From the NCBI GenBank assembly GCA_015234465.1, contig JADGNA010000021.1, forward strand, positions 16,409 through 80,408: DNA of 64,000 bases, written 5' to 3'. The notes beneath the pieces are model-generated. The model was given only the letters and a program-made list of their open reading frames with translations. It searched no databases and had not been told where the DNA came from. Position numbers and translations under genes: made by a program. Every line of letters begins with the position of its first letter. Positions within the stretch are counted from its first letter, which is position 1. Shown here piece by piece: positions 18,109-27,390 of this stretch. Origin of the DNA: Salinibacterium sp. (GTDB lineage: Bacteria; Actinomycetota; Actinomycetes; Actinomycetales; Microbacteriaceae).

Positions 18109-19458
18109 CTAGCGCGGGTAGCTGGCGTCGATACGGGCCGTGACCGACGAGGTGCTGTCGCCACCGACCCAGTCAACGATTCCCGTCCAGAACGAGCTCG
18201 TTCCGACTGCGGCGGGCATCAGGTCGGAGCCGTCGAAGCGGAAGACGGTGTCTTCGCCCTGCAGGATCTCCATCGACTGCGCACCGATCTCGCTGCCGGC
18301 GACCGAGGGGTCGACGCCGTTGTTGGCGCTGATCACGCCACCGAGACCGACGCGGATGTTTGCCCAGGTGTCGCTCGAGAGGTACTGCTGCACAGCATCC
18401 GTCTCTTCGTTGTCAGTGAAGGCAGCGACGAACTCGCCACCACCCGTGACCGAGTCGCCAGCGTCAGCGTCGACCTTGGGGGTGATGAAGGCCCAGACGT
18501 CACCGTCTTCTGCGACCTCGACGTCCTCGCCCCACTGAGCCTCGTAGAAGGAGGCCTGGTGGTGGAGCGAGCAGTTGCCGTCGAGGATCGCGAGGCCCGC
18601 GTCCTGGAAGGTCGTCGAGTTGATCGACTCGACGCCACCGAAACCACCGTTGACGAAGTCGGGGTTGAGGAGGATCTCACCGGCGGCATCGAATGCCTCC
18701 TGGATCTCCGGCGAGGAGAAGGGCAGCTCGCCCGCGACCCACTGGTCGTAGGCCTCCGGGCCGTGCATGCGCAGCACGAGGTCCTCGATCCAGTCGGTGC
18801 CCGGCCAACCGGTGGCGTCACCGGAACCGAAGCCGACACACCAGGGGCGGTAGGTCTGCGAGTCGTTGTTGTCGGCCATCTCCTCGGTGAGGGCGACGAG
18901 GTCATCCCACGTCTCGGGAACCTCGTATCCGTTCTCCTCGAAGTCCGCCGGGGAGTACCAGATGTAGCCCTTGACGCTCGCCATGAGCGGCGCGGCGTAG
19001 AAGGTGCCGTCGACCGAGCCGTAGCCCTTCCACGACTCCGACCAGAACTCGTCGACGTTTGCCTCGACCTCGGCGGATGCCGGCACGACCGCGCCGTCGC
19101 CGATGAGGCGCTGCAGCAGGCCCGGCTGGGGAACGATCATGATGTCGGGCGCGTCACCCGCGGCGACGCGCACGTTGATCTGGGTCTCGGCCTCCTGCGT
19201 GCCGACGTAGTCGATCGTGATGCCGGTGCATTCCTCGAAGTCCGCCCAGGACTCGACAAGCTGGTCGGCCTCGACGTCGATGATGGTCGCGTAGACCTCG
19301 ACCGATGCGTTGTCGAAGGTGCCGTACTGCTCGTAGTCGGAGCAGTCGGCATCGCCGCCTCCCCCGGCCCCGCCGCTCGTGCAGCCGGCGAGAACCAGTC
19401 CGGCAGCGCCGGCCAGTGCCACGGCAGTGAGGCCGCGGCGTCGATGTGCTGTGTGCAT
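18109..19458 (-). CDS. sugar ABC transporter substrate-binding lipoprotein (AglE-like)
   Basis: 449-residue extracellular solute-binding protein (family 1). The signal peptide has a basic start and a lipobox LVLAGC near residue 26, followed by a Gly-rich linker. ATG at 19458 has AGGAGG 6 bases upstream. Features such as WPGTDWIEDLVLRMHGPEAYD are typical of alpha-glucoside-type binding proteins. It is the first gene of the importer operon and has its own promoter with a LacI-type operator. Ligand: probably a plant or glucan-derived oligosaccharide (inference). Confidence 0.88.
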   Translation of the reverse strand: MHTAHRRRGLTAVALAGAAGLVLAGCTSGGAGGGGDADCSDYEQYGTFDNASVEVYATIIDVEADQLVESWADFEECTGITIDYVGTQEAETQINVRVAAGDAPDIMIVPQPGLLQRLIGDGAVVPASAEVEANVDEFWSESWKGYGSVDGTFYAAPLMASVKGYIWYSPADFEENGYEVPETWDDLVALTEEMADNNDSQTYRPWCVGFGSGDATGWPGTDWIEDLVLRMHGPEAYDQWVAGELPFSSPEIQEAFDAAGEILLNPDFVNGGFGGVESINSTTFQDAGLAILDGNCSLHHQASFYEAQWGEDVEVAEDGDVWAFITPKVDADAGDSVTGGGEFVAAFTDNEETDAVQQYLSSDTWANIRVGLGGVISANNGVDPSVAGSEIGAQSMEILQGEDTVFRFDGSDLMPAAVGTSSFWTGIVDWVGGDSTSSVTARIDASYPR

Positions 19459-19547
19459 TCGAATCCTCCTCGTTGAGGTCGCTCGCGCCTTGCAGTGCGG
19501 CACGCGCAGACCGCTGCGCCCCCGGTCCGGGAGCGCTCTCGATGTTG

Positions 19548-19585
19548 ACCGTACGTCAGGGAACTGTCCTATGCAAGCGTTTGCG
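19548..19585 (-). promoter_or_regulatory. promoter of the sugar importer with overlapping LacI-type operator
   Basis: On the minus strand TTGCAT (19571-19576), a 17-base spacer and TACGGT (19548-19553) make a good promoter. TGCAAGCGTTTGCG (19572-19585) overlaps the -35 box and fits the TGNAANCGNTNNC core of LacI/CcpA-type operators. The regulator is not encoded beside the operon. The rest of the 306-bp gap (19459-19764) holds no gene; a weak inverted repeat TTCGC-N9-GCGAA lies at 19642-19660. Confidence 0.6.
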
Positions 19586-19764
19586 CTCGGATGCGACCCA
19601 GCCGTTACCGGCGCGCGGCGACACTCCGGTCGCGAGAGAAATTCGCCAATACATTGCGAACCCCCCTTTTGGGTGGCAGTATTTGAGACGCGTCCCGCCT
19701 ACCCCGATATGCCGGCATCCCCCATGCCGCGAGCGTGACGCGATTACCCCGAATAGGAACGACC

Positions 19765-21021
19765 ATGAAACCCGAATTCATGCGACTCCGGCGTGCTCTC
19801 GCGCTTGCCCTCGCAACCCTTCTGTCCGCAGCTGGCCTCGCTCTGCTCTCGCCCGCGAGTGCCGCTCTTGCCCATCACAACACCGTGTCGGTGTCTGCCG
19901 CGTGTGTCGACAACACCTGGACCATCACCTGGAAGATCACGAACTCGGAGCGCTACAAGAGCGAGACGATCATCACGTCGAACCAGCCCGAGATCGTGCC
20001 CGTCGGCACGAAGATCGGCGCCGCCGAGACCTTCGTTGCCACCGAGACTGTCGACGGCCCGACGTACAGGACCCTCACGGTGGTCGGCCACTGGTCCAAG
20101 GGCAACGTCACCGACAAGCCGCGATCCGCCACGATCACACCCAATGACTTCCGCGGAAAGTGCGAACTGCCGCCCGTCTACCCGCCCGTGGACCCGCCGG
20201 TCGACCCGCAGCCCCCCGTCACGCCCGAGATCGCGCTGACCGCGGAGCCCTGCGTCTACGCAGGCACCTCGACGACGGATGTCACGGCCTCCGTGAGCGG
20301 CCTGCCGAACGGCGCCACCTACACCATCCGGCTCTTCTCGGGCCCGACCGTCGTCGACTCGGCCACCGGCACGGCAGGAAATGGCACCGTGACGGCGACC
20401 TTCGCAGGCCTCGCGCCCGGCGACTACCGCGCCGAGGTCGAGGCGACGGGCAGCACCTCGGCAACGTCGTCGACCATCACGGCCGTCGACTGCGCACCCC
20501 AGGCGCCGCCGATCGATCCCGAGGAGCCGCTGCCCCCGGTGTCGACCCCGCGCCTCGTCATCACGCCCGTCGACTGCTCGAGCGACGTGACGACGCCCAC
20601 CGTGTCGGTCTCCGTCACCGGGCTCGAGGCTGCCGAGGAGTATGAGGTCGTACTGCTCGACGAGGCCGGCGCATCCGTCGCCAGCCAGATCATCACGGGC
20701 GTCACGAATGACGAGGTCATCTTCCAGGGCCTCGAGGCTCCCGCCAGCTACGCGGCCGTGCTGCAGCTGCAGCCGGGCGGTTCGGTCGTCGGCGAGACGG
20801 TCGATCTCGCCGATGTCGTCCCCTGCATCGCGGAGAGCGTGACGCTGCCGACCCTGCCGCTGCCAGAGGCCGCGCCAAGCCAGCAGCTGCCGACCCTCCC
20901 CGTGACCGGTCCCGGTGAGTTCGCCGCACTCGCAGCATTCGCGGCACTCCTCATGGCCGCTGGCGGATTCGTCGTGACGACGCGCCTGCGCCGTCGCGCC
21001 GCGCTCGCACAGGACGCCTAG
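19765..21021 (+). CDS. LPXTG-type cell-wall-anchored surface protein
   Basis: 418-residue secreted protein. Signal peptide of about 35 residues (basic, then LALALATLLSAAGLALL), then a beta-rich region of about 100 residues, a Pro-rich linker (PPVYPPVDPPVDPQPP), two similar Ig/Fn3-like modules each ending in a conserved Cys, a second Pro-rich segment, and a C-terminal sorting signal. The sorting signal is LPVTG at about 378-382, a hydrophobic helix, and a basic tail RLRRR. Sortase would cleave between Thr and Gly. The start follows AGGAAC. No sortase gene is in the window. Function unknown. Confidence 0.82.
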   Translation: MKPEFMRLRRALALALATLLSAAGLALLSPASAALAHHNTVSVSAACVDNTWTITWKITNSERYKSETIITSNQPEIVPVGTKIGAAETFVATETVDGPTYRTLTVVGHWSKGNVTDKPRSATITPNDFRGKCELPPVYPPVDPPVDPQPPVTPEIALTAEPCVYAGTSTTDVTASVSGLPNGATYTIRLFSGPTVVDSATGTAGNGTVTATFAGLAPGDYRAEVEATGSTSATSSTITAVDCAPQAPPIDPEEPLPPVSTPRLVITPVDCSSDVTTPTVSVSVTGLEAAEEYEVVLLDEAGASVASQIITGVTNDEVIFQGLEAPASYAAVLQLQPGGSVVGETVDLADVVPCIAESVTLPTLPLPEAAPSQQLPTLPVTGPGEFAALAAFAALLMAAGGFVVTTRLRRRAALAQDA

Positions 21022-21034
21022 CCCGCGCGCACGA

Positions 21035-21068
21035 AAGAAGCCCCCGGCCAAACGGCCGGGGGCTTCTT
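21035..21068. terminator. bidirectional terminator between the surface protein gene and rplL
   Basis: A 13-bp perfect inverted repeat (21037-21049 with 21054-21066, arm GAAGCCCCCGGCC) has an AAAC loop, flanked by A-rich and T-rich ends. It serves convergent transcripts. Confidence 0.85.
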
Positions 21069-21101
21069 CATGCAGCCTGCGCGGGAATCCCGCGCGTGCG
21101 A

Positions 21102-21491
21102 CTACTTGAGCTCGACGGTGGCGCCAGCCTCTTCGAGCTGAGCCTTTGCCTTCTCGGCGGTCTCCTTGTTGACGCCCTCGAGGACGTTCGCGGGAGCACC
21201 GTCGACGACGGCCTTGGCCTCGCCGAGGCCGAGGCTCGTGAGGGCACGGACCTCCTTGATGACCTGGATCTTCTTGTCACCAGCAGCCGTGAGGACGACG
21301 TCGAACGAGTCCTTCTCCTCGACCTCTTCGGCGGCTGCGCCGCCACCGGCGGCACCGGCCGCGGCAACCGCGACGGGGGCAGCAGCCGTGACCTCGAAGA
21401 CCTCTTCAAACTTCTTGACGAAGTCGCTGAGCTCGATGAGCGTGAGCTCCTTGAACGCCTCGATCAGCTCGTCGCTGGAAAGCTTTGCCAT
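21102..21491 (-). CDS. rplL: 50S ribosomal protein L7/L12
   Basis: 129 residues. N-terminal dimerisation domain, Ala/Gly-rich hinge ([14 protein letters not shown]) and C-terminal factor-binding domain with [20 protein letters not shown]. It forms the L12 stalk that recruits translation GTPases. ATG follows AAGGAGAAAAACA. Downstream partner of rplJ, with a 57-bp gap. Confidence 0.98.
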   Translation of the reverse strand: MAKLSSDELIEAFKELTLIELSDFVKKFEEVFEVTAAAPVAVAAAGAAGGGAAAEEVEEKDSFDVVLTAAGDKKIQVIKEVRALTSLGLGEAKAVVDGAPANVLEGVNKETAEKAKAQLEEAGATVELK

Positions 21492-21548
21492 TGTTTTTCT
21501 CCTTGTGTGTACTTCTGAATGCCGTTTCGCCAGGACCCGTGAGGGTGA

Positions 21549-22064
21549 CTAGCTCGCGGACTCCTGCTTGTCGCGCAGAGCGTCGACGGTGCGAACCGCC
21601 TGCGCGAGCGGCGCGTTGAACATGTAGGCGGCACCGAACAGCGAAGCCTTGAAGGCGCCGGCAAGCTTGCCAAGCAGCACCTCCCGCGACTCGAGTTCGG
21701 CCAGCTTGGTGACCTCGGCGGCGGTCAGCGGGTTACCGTCGAAGTAACCCCCCTTGATGACCAGCTGAGGGTTTGCCTTGGCGAAGTCGCGCATGCCCTT
21801 CGCAACGGCGACAGGGTCACCGTGCACGAAGGCGATTGCGGACGGACCGGCGAGCTCGTCGTCGAACGACGAGATGCCTGCCTCGTTGGCTGCAATCTTG
21901 GTCAGCGTGTTCTTCACCACGGCGTAAGACGCGTTCTCACGGATGGAGGTGCGCAGCTCCTTGAGCTGTGCCACCGTGAGGCCGCGGTACTCGGTGAGCA
22001 GTACGGCGGTCGAGTTACGGAACAGTTCCGTAAGCTCGGCGACCGAAGCTTCCTTGTTCGCCAT
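21549..22064 (-). CDS. rplJ: 50S ribosomal protein L10
   Basis: 171-residue stalk base protein that binds 23S rRNA and the L12 dimers. [15 protein letters not shown] at the start and [17 protein letters not shown] are conserved. ATG at 22064 follows GAGGAGCCAC; longer in-frame reading upstream goes through the leader and is not coding. It is preceded by an L10-type leader that should give autoregulation. Confidence 0.97.
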   Translation of the reverse strand: MANKEASVAELTELFRNSTAVLLTEYRGLTVAQLKELRTSIRENASYAVVKNTLTKIAANEAGISSFDDELAGPSAIAFVHGDPVAVAKGMRDFAKANPQLVIKGGYFDGNPLTAAEVTKLAELESREVLLGKLAGAFKASLFGAAYMFNAPLAQAVRTVDALRDKQESAS

Positions 22065-22314
22065 GTGGCTCCTCAATTTCGTTGATGCGTTGCGGTGCGA
22101 TGTGCACCGCACCAGACCCCGGGTCGAGACCCGACCCCGCTCACGAAAAAAGCCCCGGCGCAAGCGCACGGAGCTGGAGAATCCGAATGAGATCCGGATG
22201 TCTAACTTCACACACCTGCGCGGGCACCTGCTCGAGAGCAAGACTTCGATCGTCACGCACGTGTAAACACGCGCACGCCGATAACCAGCGGTCTTTGGCT
22301 TCGACAAGGATATG
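22065..22314 (-). promoter_or_regulatory. rplJ leader (L10-leader-like) with attenuator hairpin
   Basis: The 250 bp upstream of rplJ is non-coding. A strong stem (22152-22175; on the transcript AGCUCCGUGCG/CGCCGGGGCU with one bulge) is followed by a run of U (plus-strand A-tract 22146-22151), i.e. an intrinsic terminator about 80 bases before rplJ. Upstream, TTGTCG-N17-TTATCG on the minus strand (about 22279-22307) is a weak promoter candidate. In other bacteria an RNA here binds L10(L12)4 for feedback. Matching the Rfam L10_leader model would confirm it. Confidence 0.6.
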
Positions 22315-22360
22315 CCACGGGCCCCACTGAGGCAAATGCGCACCCGGCCACCGAACACCG

Positions 22361-23086
22361 TCAGGCCTTGGCGGATGCCCTGACTCGCGCTGAGCGCAGG
22401 AGCAGGCCTGCGGCGGCGGCGAAGGCGACGAGCAGCAGCATGGCCGGGACGGGCGTCACCCCCGCATCCGTTTCGTCCTGGCTCGGCCGTTCGAGCACGG
22501 GTGGCATGGCGTCGACCGGCACGGAGCCGGAGACCCCCGTCGTCCCCGTCACGATGGGGGTCGCGGTGTCGTCGGCGAGCACGAACCAGGAGCCGGTGGG
22601 CTGGTCGCGCACGAGCACCCCGCCCTCGGGGAGCGACTGCACCGCGGTCGCGAAGGCCGAGCCGGGATAGAACTCCGCGAGCTCGGCGCGGCCGGAGCCC
22701 GGGTTGACCCACACGAGGGCGGCGCCGACCACCAGCCCACGCACAAGCACGGGGGCGAGCCACTCGTTCACGACCTCGGCTGGCGGTTCCGCCTCGCCCC
22801 CAGCCACGAATTGGGCCGTCCAGGCACGAAGTCGCACGACCGCACCCACACGGGCCGACTCGTCGAAGTCGATTCCGGATGCCGCATCCTCGCCCGGCGC
22901 ATACAGCTCCGTGAGGCGGGGCAGCAGACCGTGTTCGAAGTAGTGGGCGACCTGGTCGGGCATCCGCTCGTCCGAGTCGAGGGCATGCGTGGCCTGGCTC
23001 GTGGACACGACAAGACCGCTCGCGATGGCGAGCAGGAGGAGCGCGCAGAGGAGTCGGGTGAGTCCGCGCCACGGTGCCATGACCAC
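22361..23086 (-). CDS. membrane protein of unknown function, linked to a two-component system
   Basis: 241 residues: N-terminal membrane helix (about 12-32), an extracytoplasmic domain of about 160 residues without a motif I recognise, a Pro/Thr-rich stretch and a C-terminal helix ([18 protein letters not shown]) with a short basic tail. GTG at 23086 was chosen because AAGGA lies 6 bases upstream; ATG 23080 is the alternative. It starts 48 bp downstream of the sensor kinase stop on the same strand, so co-transcription is likely. A role in signalling is inference. Confidence 0.7.
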   Translation of the reverse strand: MVMAPWRGLTRLLCALLLLAIASGLVVSTSQATHALDSDERMPDQVAHYFEHGLLPRLTELYAPGEDAASGIDFDESARVGAVVRLRAWTAQFVAGGEAEPPAEVVNEWLAPVLVRGLVVGAALVWVNPGSGRAELAEFYPGSAFATAVQSLPEGGVLVRDQPTGSWFVLADDTATPIVTGTTGVSGSVPVDAMPPVLERPSQDETDAGVTPVPAMLLLVAFAAAAGLLLRSARVRASAKA

Positions 23087-23134
23087 AGATGGTCCTTCGG
23101 GTTTCGGGTGCGGCAATTCTCGCAGTGGAAGCGC

Positions 23135-24589
23135 TCAGACTGCGGGCAGGCGCACCGTGAACGTCGTGGAGCCCTCGGAACTGCGCACCGAGACGTGCCC
23201 GCCGTGGCCCTCAACAACCGCGCGCACGATCGCGAGGCCGAGGCCAGTGCTGCCGGCTGTCCGCGAGCGCGAGCCGTCGCCGCGCGCGAAGCGCTCGAAC
23301 AGGCGGGGCAGGAGCTCGGGAGGGATGCCGGGCCCATTGTCTGAGACCGTGAGCACGACGGAGTCGTCATCGACCGCGAGGCGGGCCACGACCTCGGTGC
23401 CCGCGGGCGTGTGCACACGGGCGTTCGCCAGGAGGTTCGCGACGACCTGGCGCAGGCGGCTGTCGTCCCCCGACACCGTGACGGGCTCGTCGGGCATCTC
23501 GAGCGCCCATTCGTGATCGCTCGCCGTCACGGCCGCATCCCCCACGGCATCCGCGAGCAGGCGGGAGAGGTCGACGGGCCGTCGTTCGAGGTCGCGACCC
23601 TCGTCGAGGCGGGCGAGCAGCAGGAGGTCCTCCACGAGCGAGGTCATGCGCACCGCCTCCGACTCGACCCTGCCAAGCGAGTGGACCACGTCGTGCGGCA
23701 GCTCGTGTCCGCTTCGCCGCGTGAGTTCCGCATAGCCGCGGATCGAAGCGAGCGGGGTGCGGAGTTCATGGCTCGCATCGGCCACGAAGCGCCGCACCTT
23801 GTTCTCGCTCTCCTGCCGGGCCGTGAATGCCGCGGCGACGTGGTCGAGCATCCGGTTGAACGCGGCACCGACGCGGCCAACCTCGGTCTGCGGGTCGGCG
23901 TCGGCGAGCGCGACCCGCTCGGCGAGGTCGACGTCGCCGCGGTCGAGAGGCAGGTCGGCCACGGCGGAGGCGGTCGCGGCCACGCGTTCGAGCGGGCGAA
24001 GGGCGAGCCGCACGACAGCCCGGCCCGCGATCGCCGCCGCCGCGAGGGCGAGCAGGGCGACCAGCACGATCACGGCGACCAGTTGGCCGACCGTCTGGTT
24101 GACGTCGGCGAGGGGCAGCGCCGTGACGACGACGACACCGGCCGCGAACTCGTCACCCGAGGCGCGGTAATCGCCCAGGTCGCCGCCGAGGTTCACCGTG
24201 ACCGGCTCCCCCGTCGCGGGCACCTCGAGGAGCGCTTCGGACGCCTCGGCTTCGAGGAAGCGGATGCGACCGTGTTCCGTCACGATGCCGGCCCGCGCCG
24301 AGTCCCCCACGACCACGCCCGTGACCGTGAGCGGCCCCTGCACGCCGAAGCGGAGCGTCGTGAAACCGCTCCCCGGCTGTTCTGGGGCGGGAGCATCGCC
24401 CAGCTGCCCGCTCGCGGCGAGCTGCGTGCGGCCTGTCGCGGAGGCGAGCTGCGCATCCACGCGGTCGAGCAGGAAGCCCCGCAGGGCGAGCACGCTCACG
24501 GCACCGATGATGACGCTCGCCGCGGCGAGGAGCGCGACGATGCCGAGGATGAGGCGTCGTCGCAGCGTCCAGCCACCCGGCGTGGTCAC
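23135..24589 (-). CDS. two-component sensor histidine kinase
   Basis: 484-residue membrane kinase: helix at about 13-35, extracytoplasmic sensor domain, helix at about 160-185, HAMP, HisKA with the phosphorylated His in [20 protein letters not shown], and HATPase_c with N box [14 protein letters not shown]1 [11 protein letters not shown] and G2 [13 protein letters not shown] overlaps the response regulator stop (GTGA). Signal unknown. Confidence 0.93.
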   Translation of the reverse strand: MTTPGGWTLRRRLILGIVALLAAASVIIGAVSVLALRGFLLDRVDAQLASATGRTQLAASGQLGDAPAPEQPGSGFTTLRFGVQGPLTVTGVVVGDSARAGIVTEHGRIRFLEAEASEALLEVPATGEPVTVNLGGDLGDYRASGDEFAAGVVVVTALPLADVNQTVGQLVAVIVLVALLALAAAAIAGRAVVRLALRPLERVAATASAVADLPLDRGDVDLAERVALADADPQTEVGRVGAAFNRMLDHVAAAFTARQESENKVRRFVADASHELRTPLASIRGYAELTRRSGHELPHDVVHSLGRVESEAVRMTSLVEDLLLLARLDEGRDLERRPVDLSRLLADAVGDAAVTASDHEWALEMPDEPVTVSGDDSRLRQVVANLLANARVHTPAGTEVVARLAVDDDSVVLTVSDNGPGIPPELLPRLFERFARGDGSRSRTAGSTGLGLAIVRAVVEGHGGHVSVRSSEGSTTFTVRLPAV

Positions 24590-25314
24590 TCGGGTGCCTT
24601 GATCATGTAGCCGACGCCGCGCACCGTATGGATCATGGGCTTCTCGCCCGCGTCGATCTTCTTGCGAAGGTAGGAGATGTAGATCTCGACGATGCTCGCG
24701 CGACCCCCGAAGTCGTAGCTCCAGACGCGGTCGAGAATCTGCGCCTTGCTCATGACGGTGCGCGGGTTGCGCATGAGGAAGCGCAGGAGCTCGAACTCCG
24801 TGGCCGTCAGCTCGATCGCGCGGTCTCCGCGGTGCACTTCATAACTGAGCTCGTTGAGGGTGAGGTCACCGACGCGCACGATGGGGTCGGCCGCGCTCGG
24901 GACGAGGCGGGCCGAGCGGCGGATGAGCCCACGAAGCCTCGCGATGACCTCCTCGAGGCTGAACGGCTTGGTGACATAGTCATCCCCGCCCGCCGTGAGG
25001 CCGGCGATGCGCTCGTCGAGGGCATCCTTCGCCGTCAGGAACAGGATGGGCACGTCGTTGCCGCCCGCGCGGGCCCGCCGCAACACCTCGAGGCCATCGA
25101 TGTCGGGCAGCATGATGTCGAGCACGACGACGTCGGGATCGAACTCGCGGATGAGCGTGACGGCGGAGTGACCGTTGGCCGCCGAACGTACATCCCAGCC
25201 CTCGTAGCGCAGCGCCATCGTCACGAGCTCGGCGAGCGTCGCCTCGTCGTCGACCACGACCGCCCGCACGGGCGAACCGTCGGCGTGGGTGAGGGGCGCA
25301 GCAGCATCGGCCAT
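24586..25314 (-). CDS. OmpR-family response regulator
   Basis: 242 residues. Receiver domain: acidic VVVDDE, phosphoacceptor Asp in VVVLDIMLPD, Thr in FLTAKD, Lys in YVTKPFS. C-terminal winged helix with FELLRFLMRNPRTVMSK and YISYLRKKID. First gene of a regulator-kinase-membrane protein unit. The TcrA/PrrA-like subfamily is suggested by overall form but not provable here. Confidence 0.94.
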   Translation of the reverse strand: MADAAAPLTHADGSPVRAVVVDDEATLAELVTMALRYEGWDVRSAANGHSAVTLIREFDPDVVVLDIMLPDIDGLEVLRRARAGGNDVPILFLTAKDALDERIAGLTAGGDDYVTKPFSLEEVIARLRGLIRRSARLVPSAADPIVRVGDLTLNELSYEVHRGDRAIELTATEFELLRFLMRNPRTVMSKAQILDRVWSYDFGGRASIVEIYISYLRKKIDAGEKPMIHTVRGVGYMIKAPE

Positions 25315-25376
25315 GCCTCAATCATGCCGACGAAACTAAGAGCCGCCTATGAACCGGCTGTACGCGACTGGAAAGG

Positions 25377-25530
25377 CTACTGGTTGCTGAAGGCCGCGTC
25401 GAAGGATTGCTCGGGCAGCTTCCACAACAGCGAGCGGATGAAGCCGAGCGCCTCTTGCGCCCCGTGGAGCCGGTCCATGCCCGCATCCTCCTACTCGATC
25501 GAGATCGGGCCGCGGTAGCGCGCGGCTCGG
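25377..25530 (-). pseudogene. 3' remnant of a sugar-phosphate isomerase/epimerase gene
   Basis: On the minus strand the frame reads YRGPISIE, then TAG (25491-25493) where family members have an aromatic or His codon, then EDAGMDRLHGAQEALGFIRS and ends SFDAAFSNQ-stop at 25377. This resembles the C-terminal end of TIM-barrel (AP-endonuclease-2-like) sugar isomerases/epimerases. The N-terminal 85 percent is missing; the sequence upstream of about 25530 belongs to a ROK gene on the other strand. So both a deletion and a nonsense codon are present. Confidence 0.6.
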
Positions 25531-25964
25531 GCATCCCCTGCCACTGCGGCAACCGCGGATGCCTCGAAGCGCTCGCCTCCGGACCGGCCATCGCGCGGGC
25601 ACTCCGCGAAGTCGGCGTGGAGGTAGAGACGGGGCAGGAGGTCGTCGACCTCGTCAAGCGCGGGAACATCGATGCCATCCAGGCCGTGCGGCAGGCCGGG
25701 CGCGACATCGGGGAGGTCCTCACGGCGTGCGTGAGCCTCATCAACCCCTCCGTCATCGCGATCGGAGGGTCGATGGCGCAGGCGGGAGAGCACCTCATCG
25801 CGGGAGTGCGCGAGGTCGTCTACGCGCGCTCGATGCCCCTGTCGACCGAGCACCTCTCGATCGTCCAGTCGAGCGCGGGGGCCAACGCCGCCGTCATCGG
25901 AGCGAGTATGCTCGCCATCCACCACGCCCTCTCGCCCGAGAGCATCGACATGATGACGCACTGA
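25515..25964 (+). pseudogene. 3' half of a ROK-family regulator/kinase gene
   Basis: The translated frame begins with family sequence at GIPCHCGNRGCLEALASG, the ROK zinc-binding motif CxCGxxGCxE, and continues to the normal C-terminus (NPSVIAIGGSMAQAGEHL, then SSAGANAAVIGASMLA). The N-terminal DNA-binding domain and the ATP/sugar-binding first half are absent, and there is no start signal. An open frame reaches back to 25407 but that part is unrelated antisense of the isomerase remnant. Probably inactive. Confidence 0.75.
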
Positions 25965-26014
25965 CGCGCCGACCCAAGGCCAACGATGTCGCCCGCATCG
26001 GCGAGAATGGTCAG

Positions 26015-26641
26015 GTGACGATCGCCCAGCCCATGCTCCCCCTCTGGGACGAGCCGCCGGCGCGACCCGATCACACCTCACGCATCCTGGCACGGTCATC
26101 CGACCGCATCGCCTGGCTCCGCGCCCGCAGCCGCGGCATCACGGCAACGGATGTCGCGAAGCTCGCGACCGAGCGATCGGTGCAGGCCGTCGTCGACGAG
26201 AAGTGGCACGGCAGCCGCTTCTCGGGCAACGCCTTCACGGACCACGGTTGCCGGCGGGAACCCGAGATCGCCGCCTGGGTGCAGCAGCACTTCGGCATCG
26301 CGCCGAGCGACGCGCTCTTCCACGCCGCTGCCAACCGTCTGCACCTCGCGACGCCGGATGGCATCGCCGCGAAGTCCGGTGTCGTCGAGCTCGCGGAGAT
26401 CAAGACGACGAGCTCGCCGTGGCGCTCGATCCCCCGCAGCTACCTGCGCCAGGTGTGGTGGCAGCAGTACGTGCTCGGCGCCGAGCGCACACTCCTCGTC
26501 TGGGAACAGCACAGCGAGTTCGTTCCCGTCGACGCCGAACCGCAGCACCGCTGGATCGACCGCGACGAGAACGAGATCCACATCCTCGTGCAGCTCGCCG
26601 ACCGCGTCGTCGCTGCCCTCGCCGAGCGAAGCCGGGGCTGA
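26015..26641 (+). CDS. YqaJ-family (lambda-exonuclease-like) nuclease
   Basis: 208 residues of the YqaJ viral-recombinase nuclease fold (PD-(D/E)XK). Visible: SRGITATDVAKLAT (DNA-end binding region), GCRREPEIAAWVQQHFG, catalytic Asp in HLATPDGI and E-x-K in VVELAEIKTTSS. GTG at 26015 gives the family-like N-terminus; no strong ribosome site, but GAGAAT just upstream may be a -10 for a leaderless message. There are no phage genes around, so this is a chromosomal stand-alone member. Two bases separate it from the next gene. Confidence 0.8.
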   Translation: MTIAQPMLPLWDEPPARPDHTSRILARSSDRIAWLRARSRGITATDVAKLATERSVQAVVDEKWHGSRFSGNAFTDHGCRREPEIAAWVQQHFGIAPSDALFHAAANRLHLATPDGIAAKSGVVELAEIKTTSSPWRSIPRSYLRQVWWQQYVLGAERTLLVWEQHSEFVPVDAEPQHRWIDRDENEIHILVQLADRVVAALAERSRG

Positions 26642-26643
26642 CC

Positions 26644-27390
26644 GTGGCCGTGCTGCTGCTCCACGGGCTCGGCACGAGCGCCGCGCACCTGCTCAAGCAG
26701 CTTGGGCCCGCACTGCCTGAGGGCGCAGAGTTCGTCGCGCCCGACGTCCGCGCGCACGGCGAATCGACGCTCATCGGCGACGCCGCCGACTTCTCCTTCG
26801 CCGCGCTCACGGCAGAGGTCGCCGACGCCGTGCGCGCTTCCGCCACGTCGGAGGCGCTCTCGATCGTCGGGGTGTCGATGGGGGCGGCACTGGGCCTCCG
26901 CCTCGCGCTCTCGGGCGAGTTCGAGATCGACCGGCTCGTGTTCATCCGCCCCTCCTTCACCGATCGGCCGCTCCCCCACAACCTGCGGGGCTTTCCCGTC
27001 ATGGGCGAACTGCTCATGCGGCACGGCGCCGCCGCGGCCGAGCAGCGATTCAAGGCCTCGAGCCTCTACCACTCCATGACCCTCGTGACGCATGCGGGCG
27101 CGAACGCCGCCCTGCAGCAGTTCCGGGCCCCGGATGCTGCAGCTCGCGCCATCCGCCTCGTCGAAGTCCCGCGCAACCGGGCCTTCCGCGACGTCGAGGA
27201 ACTGGCGACCCTGGATGCGCCGGCGACGGTCATCGCGGCACCCCGCGACCCCGTGCATCCGGTCTCCATTGCGGAGCAGTGGCACGCGGGCATCCGCGGT
27301 TCGACGCTCACCATGCTGCCCGCGCGCGACGACGGAATGGCCGCGCACCTGGCCGCGCTGCGGGCGGCGGTCAGCTCCGCACTCGCCTGA
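26644..27390 (+). CDS. alpha/beta hydrolase
   Basis: 248-residue cytosolic hydrolase. LLLHGLGTSAAHL holds the oxyanion HG motif, GVSMGAALG is the nucleophile elbow (Ser near residue 80), APRDPVHPV carries the likely acid and MAAHLAAL the likely His. The GTG starts 2 bp after the nuclease stop. Substrate unknown. Its 3' end overlaps the convergent EamA gene by 20 bp. Confidence 0.82.
   Translation: MAVLLLHGLGTSAAHLLKQLGPALPEGAEFVAPDVRAHGESTLIGDAADFSFAALTAEVADAVRASATSEALSIVGVSMGAALGLRLALSGEFEIDRLVFIRPSFTDRPLPHNLRGFPVMGELLMRHGAAAAEQRFKASSLYHSMTLVTHAGANAALQQFRAPDAAARAIRLVEVPRNRAFRDVEELATLDAPATVIAAPRDPVHPVSIAEQWHAGIRGSTLTMLPARDDGMAAHLAALRAAVSSALA

Noticed and set aside
25491..26099. 202-codon minus-strand frame opposite the ROK remnant
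   Set aside because: Only its last residues (YRGPISIE) match a real family, the isomerase remnant. The rest is antisense of the ROK and nuclease genes.
26015..26641. Prophage remnant around the YqaJ-type nuclease
   Set aside because: No integrase, att-like repeats, structural or lysis genes nearby, and base composition matches the neighbours.
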